Of a DNA stretch of 64,000 nucleotides, positions 56,874 to 64,000 are shown piece by piece. The notes beneath the pieces are model-generated. The model was not told where the DNA came from and made no database searches. It saw only the letters and a program-made list of their open reading frames with translations. Source of the DNA: Polytrichum commune (lineage: Eukaryota > Streptophyta > Polytrichopsida > Polytrichales > Polytrichaceae); contig OX485803.1 of assembly GCA_950295325.1 (NCBI GenBank), positions 21,082,001 through 21,146,000 on the forward strand, in the 5' to 3' direction. Position 1 is the stretch's first letter, and the number at the start of each line of letters is the position of its first letter. The position numbers were made by a program, and so were the translations under genes.

Positions 56874-57847
56874 TGTCGCGCACCTCTCCATAAGGAGTGC
56901 CCGAAACACCATGGGCACAAGGGGGACCCCGGAGTGACACCCGGGACTTGTGGCGCCGTTGGTGAGAGGGCCCAAGTGATCCTAGTGTGGGTGAGGGCCC
57001 CGGGCGTTGGGAACGCCTCCCACCCACAAAGACTAGGAGGCATGAGGGTGAGGCCATGAGCTATGCGTAGCTCATGGCGTGGTGATTCTAGAAAGCTCAA
57101 GATCACCTCAATCGGAGGTGTGAGCTAGGAGTTATGGCCATTTGAGTGGGGTGCTGTCCCGGGACAGCGCCCTGGTACAGCAGTGCCTGGGAGTGATTCC
57201 CGGGACTGCCAAGGTTCAAACAGGCATAACTTCCTCAAGCCTTGCCCGAATGGGGCAAGCAAGGAGTCCATCGGCATCTACGTGAAGCGTAGATGAGGAT
57301 GGAGTGGTTGGTTGTTATGATCAGACATCATACAAGGAAGTTATGATGGTCTGAAGCTGCTGGGGGGGTTCTAGGCCCAGCAGCTAAGGGAAAATGTCCA
57401 CTTGGCCCCAACTCTTGGTAGAGAGACAAGAGGTTGGTTGGCGGTGGGGTAGGGGCTCCGTGTAGAGTCCTAGAGGCTTATATGGGTGAGGTGGTGTGGC
57501 CTCACCCACCCGAGGCCGAACGGCAAGGCCTCCATGGGCTTTGGCCTATTGTGAGGCCATAGTTGCCTAGTATGGTTCGGGTTGTTGTAGTGTTGCTCCG
57601 GCAACGCGATGATCAACATAGGATTGGACTTCCATGGATGGAAGTCCACATTGGGGAAATGGGTTACCGATTAAGGGGTGAGTCCCGAAAGCAAAGTAGG
57701 AGGGTTGGTTCCCTCCTATGAACTATTGGTCCGGGGTTAGAGGAGCTATCCATTAGCATGGCGGAATGCGAAGGGTTAGCGCTCGTAACCTTTGCTAGAA
57801 ACGAAAATTGGCAAGATGGTCAAGGAGGGCTAGCAAGGGTTGCGACA
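56874..57847 (+). repeat. 3' LTR of copy G
   Basis: 974 bp, same as the 5' LTR as far as I can read; followed by the CTCTA duplication. Confidence 0.93.
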
Positions 57848-58956
57848 CTCTAGGTGACTACGTGGACGTCATACTCGAGAATTCTGCAATGCAGAATGCG
57901 CACATGTTCATGCATCAATTCTCCGAGGCATTTGACCCCCTGTACGTAAAAGAAACTTGCATTGAGCCAGAGGTTATTAAACCAGAGTCTATCTTCATAG
58001 ATGGAAGCATTTCAAACACAAAGGTGGCATCCAGGTTTACAAAGCTTAAGCAAGTAATCAACGCATTAAACAAGGCTCAACAGAGCAATTCAAAATCACA
58101 ACAGTCGGTGAGGAGGAAGGCCACAACAGAAGAAGGCGCGGGCTCGTCCAGACCTCCAACAGTGAGGAAGGCGCGGGCTCGTCCAGACCTCAAACAGTGA
58201 GGAAGCCGCGGGCGGTTCCCGCTGACTCAAGAAGAACCACGCCTACGGCAACACCGGCGGATAGTGAGACACCCACGCCATCAAACAGCCGTCAAACAAC
58301 TCCTTCAAAGAGGCAAAGAGAATCGGCATCAGTTATGACGGATGAGCCAGTTTCCCCAAAGCCCGGACAAGAAGTGGATGGATCTGAGATCCAAAGAATC
58401 GTGAACAATTTCACGACCAAGTGTTCTCATTGTTTCTTCATGGGTAGGGACTTCAAATTTGACATCAATATTGCTCAGTGTCACCTAGCCCCACCAGAAA
58501 AGTGTGTTCGGGCAAAGGAAGATGCCTACGTTGATTGGATAATCGCCCAGATAGTGAGCGAGCAATTCAAAGACGATAGGCAAACTATTGTAGTCATGCC
58601 CCAGGGACACAAAAATGCCCACTCCGGATATGTGGCCGTCAATTCAAAAAGGCGATTTTTGGCTAATTGACGGACAACACAGCGTGGAAGCGTCAAAGAA
58701 AATCCAACTCATGGCCGAGTGGGATGATCCCAATAACCAAAAAGATAAATTGAAGGTGTGGAAGGCCTTGGTGGTGTGGTGAGATGACGAAACCATACTC
58801 AGTGACATCTCCCGCTACTTCAATATGGGGAACAAGAAACGGGCATACCAAGCTTCGTGGATTCGCAACATCATGGCCTCACGCGAGGTGTGGGAGTTCT
58901 ACGGCAGGCCTCCCAAGGAGAGGGAGAATGCGAAGGACAAGAATCCAAAGTGGGAG
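57848..58956 (+). pseudogene. Interrupted gene of unknown function, part 2
   Basis: Continues the exon of 50887-51129. The first frame ends at TGA ~58198. A perfect-looking 35-bp tandem duplication (58132-58166, 58167-58201) shifts the frame there, and homologous-looking coding resumes from 58197 in the next frame. That frame is low-complexity P/T/S/R-rich for ~60 codons, then carries C-S-H-C-F-F-M-G-R-D-F. An extra T in the run 58656-58660 shifts it again just before W-L-I-D-G-Q-H-S-V-E-A (58669-58680 codes D-G-Q-H). A TGA lies at 58780-58782. The D-G-Q-H motif followed by a helix resembles the ParB/sulfiredoxin-like fold; that is a weak call. Now a pseudogene. Confidence 0.6.
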
Positions 58957-59157
58957 GTGAGTGTGGTTTGGGTCGATCGACCCAAACGCTTGTTTTGTTT
59001 CATAGTTTGGGTCGACCAACCCAAACTCTTGTTTTGTTTCATAGTTTGGGTCGATCGACCGAAACCCTTGTAAGAGTTAATATTCAAGCCTTTTCATCTA
59101 AGCAAATGTCCAACTAACATATACATATCTAACATAAATTTCTATGTTTATGTGCAG
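58957..59157 (+). other. Intron of the interrupted gene
   Basis: GTGAGT donor at 58957 and TTTATGTGCAG acceptor ending at 59157; splicing is phase 0 and joins K-W-E to Y-F-K-Y-Q. It contains three tandem ~36-bp repeats, each with the palindrome GTTTGGGTCG...CGACCCAAAC (about 58968, 59009, 59045) followed by CTTGTTTTGTTTCATA. Confidence 0.7.
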
Positions 59158-59319
59158 TATTTCAAGTACCAAATGATCAATAAGTTCTCCTCCATTGACA
59201 ATGCGAGTCACAAGTAAAAGAAATATAACGAGTTGCGAGGAGAAATTTATTTGATAACAGCATCCGACCATGTCTGGTCGAAGTGGAAGAACGTGTTCGA
59301 GAAGCACGAGACGGGGGAC
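59158..59319 (+). pseudogene. Interrupted gene of unknown function, last visible exon
   Basis: Y-F-K-Y-Q-M-I-N-K-F-S-S, then TAA at 59215-59217, after which the same frame stays open and protein-like (W-S-K-W-K-N-V-F-E-K-H-E) to the start of an LTR-like sequence at 59320. The end of the gene is therefore cut off. Confidence 0.55.
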
Positions 59320-59459
59320 TGTGAGGCCAAACCCCCCACCCTTAAGCGTCCGTAGTCCGAGTAGTGGGTTTGGGCTCACATTCCTCCGCGGTATTGGATT
59401 TGGACTTGGATGAGTCCATAGTGCAAGGTTCACCCTTCAAGTGGTCTTGGATTTAACTA

Positions 59460-59675
59460 GCTCCTTCATAAACCCAGCTCCTTCATAAACCCAGCTTCTT
59501 AGCTTCTAACTAAACAAACCCAGCTCCTTCATAAACCCAGCTCCTTCATGAACCCAGCTCCTTAGCTTCTAACTAAACAAACTCAGGTCCTTCATAAACC
59601 CAGCTCTTTACTTTCTAACTAAACAAACCCAGCTCTTTACTTTCTAACTAAACAAACCCAGCTCCTTCATGAACC
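59460..59675 (+). repeat. Short tandem repeats AACCCAGCTCCTTCAT(A/G)
   Basis: About ten imperfect units of ~18 bp and longer blocks with TTCTAACTAAACAAACCCAG, within the putative LTR. No coding potential. Confidence 0.8.
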
Positions 59676-60324
59676 CACAACTTTGTAGTTGTAATCCCCA
59701 ACTACCTCACTAATTATTCAAGCCCTTAACTAATCTTCCTACCTAATTTCCCTAATTCTACTAACAACCCCTTTCTAATCACACAATTCTTCTCTAATCC
59801 TAAAATCCTAAAATCCTAGAGAGGAGAGGGGGAGAGAGAATTTCCTAACTTCACTAAGACTAACTAATCCACACAAGTATATTTTTGCACTCATCACAAC
59901 ATCAAGTGCTCAACTCTTAAACATGGAACTTGCAACCACGTGTATTCAAAACATGAACTTAAAGTACCACAAATTGGAATCATGAATTAACTTTAAAATC
60001 CTTCACGTCAACACTAATTCTACCAAGAGGTCAAGCCCTCTTCAAGGCTAACAAGCCTTGGCTCTCAAACTAAAAACTAAGGACACACATGTGCTCCAAT
60101 ATGGCTTCCCACACCCACACTTATAACTCGTGGGGTGCCTTGGAGCACAAAGGAAAGAGAGGATGAGTGAGGGAAGAATGAGGGATTATATAGTAAGCTT
60201 GAGGGGGTGAGCACCCTCAAGGCTCACGATAAGCCCTTGAGATTTCCTCCTACTTAGTAGGCGCCAATCCTATCTTCTAAGTCTTCCTCCCTCAAATGAT
60301 CAACAAGGATCCTAATTCGAACAT

Positions 60325-60424
60325 TTAACTAGCCTTGGCTTTCTACCTACCACACTTTACCAAACTTGGGATGCTTAACTAGCCTTGGCTTTCTACCTAC
60401 CACACTTTACCAAACTTGGGATGC
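60325..60424 (+). repeat. Perfect 50-bp tandem duplication
   Basis: 60325-60374 and 60375-60424 read the same (starting TTAACTAGCCTTGGC, ending TTGGGATGC). It is recent and lies within the putative LTR. Confidence 0.9.
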
Positions 60425-60947
60425 TTCAACCCAAACTTAGCCTCCTTCGCTTTCCGCCGCCATAACTTTCTCCCCTTACTTTCCCAAATCGTCGCTCACC
60501 ACTTAATTCAAACCACGATGCTTAATTCGTGATTTGATTGGTGCTTTGAGAATTTGCTTATCCTCCACCTTGCATTCTTCCTTGGGCCTCCCCCATTAAG
60601 TGGCCATGATGAGGTGGTCCACTTGTGCGCTCCATGTGATCCTCCATTCATCCCAATTCGAATGCACTTGCCTCTTGAGTCACTTTGGTTGTCTCCATCC
60701 ATTTGTACTAGCCTACTCACTAACTACTCAATCCAAGTTCTCCTTACCTATCCTCATTCATTCAAATCCTTCCGAAGGTAAAAACACAATAACAACTCAC
60801 ATCCTAGCCTCTTACAACATGGTACTTCTAAGACTAACATTTCACTCTTTTTATATTTTTGTGAAGTAACATGCTACTTCAAAGTGCATCAACTAACGTT
60901 TCAAGGGTCCAAGACTAAATGTGGGCACCCTTTTGGGCTCACATAAT

Positions 60948-60963
60948 TGGCGACCATCGGGGG
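60948..60963 (+). promoter_or_regulatory. PBS-like sequence
   Basis: TGGCGACCATCGGGGG, 4 bp after the putative LTR end. TGGCGAC-type starts are common PBSs in plant non-chromovirus Gypsy elements. It points rightwards, yet the pol beginning 42 bp further on points left. Confidence 0.45.
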
Positions 60964-61004
60964 ATGAATCCAAACATCTCTTGCTCCAAGGGTAAGTTGC
61001 CTAG

Positions 61005-64000
61005 TCAAGCTCGGTACTCCTTACATCTACTTCCCGATGTACGGGTAGGAAAGAGCTCACCATTCAACGTTTCGAATTGAATTGAATTATTAGGAAAGAC
61101 CTCATAGACAAGGTAAGGTCCTAACCATACCGCATTGAATTTCGCCGGAAATTCAAGCTTTCGTGCGTCTTGAATCATGACCATCATTCCCGGTGTTAGG
61201 GCCCTTCTCTTATGTCGTTTGTCGAAAGTAATCTTTCTCCTTCTTTGGATTGCCTCAATATGTTGAGCCGCCATTCTCCTCCCTTCGTCAAGTGCTTCCA
61301 AATCGGTTAGTCGATTTCGTAAGGATTGACTTTCGGTAAGTCTCGTACTCACGGCCACCCTAAGTGACTCGACTTCATATTCGATTGGTAGTGTCGCTTC
61401 AAGACCATAGACTAAGGAAAATGGTGTAGCACGCGTAGTTACCTTATAGGTTGTACGGTATGCCCAAAGTGCCGCCGTTAGTTTCGTATCCCAATCCCGC
61501 TTCGAGTCTATAACCGTCTTGCGTAGTATACTCACCAAAATTCCGTTAACCCTTTCCGTTTGTCCATTGGTTTGTGGGTGGTAGGGAGTAGTCTTCCGGT
61601 GATCAATTTTAAATTTCTCTGTCATCTCTCGAATCAAGTCATTCAAAAAGTGAGTACCCCTATCGCTTACTAGGATCTTCGGCACCCCGAACCGCGAAAT
61701 TATGTTGTCGTACATAAATGTTGCCGCGTGTTCCGCCGTGTCGGTCTTCACCGCTTTGGCTTCCGCCCACTTGGTGAGGTACTCGGTTGCCACCACAATA
61801 TATTTCATTCCTTTTGAAGATTGGGGATGGACCTCACCCACATAGTCGATGCCCCATTTTTCGAAAGGAATTAAGGGTAATGATACATGTAAAGGCATCT
61901 CCATTCTAAGGTCGTTTCGGGCATACCGTTGGCAAGCGTCGCATTTCCTTACATAGTCATGGGCGTCCTTAAATAGTGTAGGCCAAAAGTAGCCCGCTCT
62001 AAGTATTTTTTGCCCGGTGAGTTGACCCGAGAAGTGACCGCCGCAAGCGCTATCGTGGCAAGCGATTAAAATCGCTTCAACCTCCGTTTTTGACACGCAT
62101 CGTCGTAAAATACCATCGGACCCCCTTCTAAACAACCTATGGCCCACTACAACAAATTGCCTACTATTTACCCTCACCTTCCTTCTCTCTTCTTTTGTCC
62201 ACTCTTTGGGCAACTTGTGGGTTGTTAGAAATTCCACTATGCCCGCATACCACTCCGGTGTAGAAGTGACCACAAAGAGGCTATCATCTACTAACATATC
62301 ATTTACCGGATTTTTTCCTATCTCCTCCGACAACCTAGACAAGTGGTCCGCTTGTAAATGCATACGACCCGGTTTATATTCCACCGTGTAGTCGAATTCT
62401 TCTAATAACAAAACCCACCTAGCTAACCTACCACTTAACTCCGCCTTGTTAATTAGATACTTGATAGCCATGTGGTCAACAAAAAATACAACCGGGTTGC
62501 ACATGAGGTAATGCCTAAACTTTTTAACGGAAAACACCATGGCTAGGCACTCCCTCTCCGTTGTAGAGTAGTTTCTTTCGGCGGGGGTCAATTGCTTACT
62601 CGCATAAGCTATAGGTTGATCCTTCTCTTTTTCTCCCGTTGCTTGACAAAGCGCACTCCCTATTGCCACATTACTAGCATCACAATAGACGTGAAAAGGT
62701 TTACCCCAATTGGGTGGTATCAACACCGGATAGGTGCTCAACCTATCCCGCAATTCCTCAAAGGCTTTTTGACAAGCATCCGTCCACTCGAATTTGACAT
62801 CCTTTTTGAGCAAATGGGTAATGGGCACCGCTATCTTTGAAAAATTAGGAATAAGTTCCCGGTACCATCCCACATGTCCTAACAACTTAGAGATCCCCTT
62901 GGAATTGGTTGGAGTTGCCAAGTCGCTTATGGCCGCAATCTTATCCGGATCGGGTTCTCTACCTTTCTCACTAACAACATAACCCAACAACACTCCCTTA
63001 TTCACTCCCAAAAATGTCTTATCCGGGTTCAATGCTAACCTCATCTTCCTACACCTAACCAATGCCTCCCTAACACAATGTAGGTGATCATCCACATTAC
63101 TTTGTGTGCTAAAATCGTCCACAAAGACGGTCATGGATTTGAACAACAAGTCGGTGAAGATATACATTACTAATCGTTGGAAAGTAGCCGGGGCATTACA
63201 TAACCCAAATGGCATCACTACCCACACAAAAGTACCCCAAGGTGTAGTAAAAGCCGTTTTATGGATATCTTGGAGGGCTATGGAAATTTGATTATAACCC
63301 GCATACCCATCCATAAAGGTATATCGCGAATGACCTCCAACCTCCTCAAGCAACAAGGTGATAAAAGGTAAGGGGAAGTGATCCTTTTGTGTGCACGAAT
63401 TCAATTTCCTATAGTCGACACAAACCCTTAATTTCCCATTTTTTTTCTTTACTAAGACCATAGGAGAAACCCAATCCGTGATTTCCACCGGCTTGATAAA
63501 CCCGGCCTTCAATAACCTTTCCAATTCCGCTTTCACCAACAATTGCAATTGAGGATTCATCCTCCTCTCCTTTTGTCTAATTGGCCTCGCCCCCGGAATT
63601 AAAGGAATCCGGTGCTCTACCATTTCCCTAGGAATTCCCTTAAGCTCATCGTAGGACCATGCAAAAGTATCACTAAACTCATCCACCAAATTGCTATACT
63701 CCCTAACCTCTTTCTCCCCCAATTTGGAGCCCATCTTCATTTGTCGGGTTTTTCCATTCTTTAATTTCACATCCACGTACCGCCAATCCGCTTCCGACAC
63801 ATGTGCTTGTTCCTCTTTGTTCCGATACCAATCGGAAGGCACATTGGGGTAATCTTTCACATCTTGACCTACAACTATCCCCGTAGACGTGGTCTTGAAA
63901 TGTAAAGGCTCCTCCAATTTCGATGACTCAATAATCACATCCTCCTCTTGAGTCCCATCTACATGAATTAAACTAACCTCACCCTCTTCCACGTCATCTA
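61005..64000 (-). CDS. pol: Ty3/Gypsy pol (RT-RNase H-integrase), N-terminus outside window
   Basis: Uninterrupted frame of at least 995 codons, open to the window edge with no ATG, so the N-terminus is missing. RT: ~165-345, with V-D-Y-R-K-L-N at 192-198 and the catalytic F-V-D-D at 290-293. RNase H: ~430-555, Y-C-D-A-S at 436-440, T-E-R-E-C at 478-482, A-D-H-L-S-R at 548-553. Integrase zinc site: H646, H653, C684, C687. Catalytic D716, D777 and E813, with D-35-E spacing. Stop at 61005, after a short basic tail and no chromodomain. All key residues are present, so the enzyme could be active. It resembles the Tat/Athila-like side of plant Gypsy elements. Base composition and sequence are unlike the defective family. 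Gag and protease would lie beyond 64,000. Confidence 0.9.
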   Translation of the reverse strand, partial: DDVEEGEVSLIHVDGTQEEDVIIESSKLEEPLHFKTTSTGIVVGQDVKDYPNVPSDWYRNKEEQAHVSEADWRYVDVKLKNGKTRQMKMGSKLGEKEVREYSNLVDEFSDTFAWSYDELKGIPREMVEHRIPLIPGARPIRQKERRMNPQLQLLVKAELERLLKAGFIKPVEITDWVSPMVLVKKKNGKLRVCVDYRKLNSCTQKDHFPLPFITLLLEEVGGHSRYTFMDGYAGYNQISIALQDIHKTAFTTPWGTFVWVVMPFGLCNAPATFQRLVMYIFTDLLFKSMTVFVDDFSTQSNVDDHLHCVREALVRCRKMRLALNPDKTFLGVNKGVLLGYVVSEKGREPDPDKIAAISDLATPTNSKGISKLLGHVGWYRELIPNFSKIAVPITHLLKKDVKFEWTDACQKAFEELRDRLSTYPVLIPPNWGKPFHVYCDASNVAIGSALCQATGEKEKDQPIAYASKQLTPAERNYSTTERECLAMVFSVKKFRHYLMCNPVVFFVDHMAIKYLINKAELSGRLARWVLLLEEFDYTVEYKPGRMHLQADHLSRLSEEIGKNPVNDMLVDDSLFVVTSTPEWYAGIVEFLTTHKLPKEWTKEERRKVRVNSRQFVVVGHRLFRRGSDGILRRCVSKTEVEAILIACHDSACGGHFSGQLTGQKILRAGYFWPTLFKDAHDYVRKCDACQRYARNDLRMEMPLHVSLPLIPFEKWGIDYVGEVHPQSSKGMKYIVVATEYLTKWAEAKAVKTDTAEHAATFMYDNIISRFGVPKILVSDRGTHFLNDLIREMTEKFKIDHRKTTPYHPQTNGQTERVNGILVSILRKTVIDSKRDWDTKLTAALWAYRTTYKVTTRATPFSLVYGLEATLPIEYEVESLRVAVSTRLTESQSLRNRLTDLEALDEGRRMAAQHIEAIQRRRKITFDKRHKRRALTPGMMVMIQDARKLEFPAKFNAVWLGPYLVYEVFPNNSIQFETLNGELFPTRTSGSRCKEYRA

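Larger units (their letters stand above)
51130..57847 (+). mobile_element. Complete young non-autonomous Ty3/Gypsy element (copy G)
   Basis: 6,718-bp element with LTRs that I could not tell apart on reading and a perfect CTCTA duplication (51125-51129, 57848-57852). This is the type copy of the family in the window: LTR 974 bp, PBS 52106-52117, gag remnant, four-unit 56-bp array, protease remnant, RT-gap, two RNase H units, integrase with amber stop, chromodomain with stop, hairpin-rich 3'UTR, PPT 56862-56873, LTR. Identical LTRs imply recent insertion although no protein domain is intact. Transposition must therefore have used proteins from elsewhere. Confidence 0.93.
59320..60943 (+). repeat. 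Putative LTR of a second retroelement
   Basis: Starts TGTGAGGCC and ends GGGCTCACA, near-inverted ends with TG...CA. TATATAG/TATATAA lies near 60188. It is followed by a PBS-like sequence at 60948, which supports plus orientation. It interrupts coding-like sequence of the gene on its left. No second copy is in the window, so the boundaries are provisional. It is AT-rich and unrelated to the dominant family. Confidence 0.5.

Noticed and set aside
58825-59073. ORF with repeated V-W-V-D-R-P-K
   Set aside because: It is intron sequence (GTGAGT...GCAG) translated through tandem palindrome repeats, not a protein repeat.
60508-60869. Small ORFs in the putative LTR at 60508-60869
   Set aside because: Short, overlapping on both strands, no recognisable domains, low-complexity surroundings.

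Overview
The window is repetitive nuclear DNA from a land plant. It is built almost entirely of nested LTR retrotransposons. The evidence for a plant is Ty3/Gypsy elements with an initiator-tRNA-Met primer-binding site, a chromodomain-type integrase C-terminus, a hAT DNA transposon and a spliced gene remnant. I see no rRNA, tRNA gene, CRISPR array or bacterial operon. The large pol at the right edge resembles elements I associate with non-flowering plants (ferns, bryophytes, lycophytes), but the sequence alone does not settle this.

One Ty3/Gypsy chromovirus-derived family fills about 1-50,600 and 51,130-57,847. Its LTR is about 970-996 bp. In sense it begins TGTCGCGCACC and ends GGGTTGCGACA. 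It is followed by the PBS TGGTATCAGAGC, and the 3' LTR is preceded by the purine tract GGTGGGGGTGAG. Internal order is leader, gag remnant, a 50-56 bp tandem array, protease remnant, a gap where the RT palm should be, tandem ~225-bp RNase H units, integrase, chromodomain, a hairpin-rich 3'UTR of ~0.8 kb, then the 3' LTR. Every internal copy is coding-defective in the same ways. The family therefore looks like a non-autonomous lineage amplified in trans.

Layout. 1-2,761: LTR end plus a sense 3' half. 2,762-7,785: antisense 3' half split by an LTR insertion (TSD TGAAA) that itself contains a hAT element (3,873-5,512, TSD GATAGCTC). 7,786-9,390: sense 3' half behind an orphan PBS. 9,391-11,919: antisense 3' half. 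11,920-18,989: full-length sense element. 18,990-20,601 and 32,620-33,748: parts of an antisense element split by a 12-kb insertion (20,602-32,619, TSD AATGG), which contains a sense element (23,859-31,652) with two solo LTRs. 33,749-46,780: three antisense elements, each cut at its 3' side by the next 5' LTR. 46,781-50,600: 5' part of a related element with an intact gag-protease ORF and a diverged LTR, a candidate autonomous relative. 51,130-57,847: the best complete copy, with matching LTRs and TSD CTCTA, inserted in a decayed intron-containing gene (50,887-59,319).

59,320-60,943 looks like a different LTR followed by a PBS-like sequence. 61,005-64,000 holds a long intact pol ORF (RT, RNase H, integrase) of a second, non-chromodomain Ty3/Gypsy lineage on the minus strand.

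The working model is that an intact relative supplies Gag and Pol, while the short-coding family supplies cis signals (LTRs, PBS, PPT, structured RNA) and does most of the amplifying. This is inference from shared lesions and shared termini.
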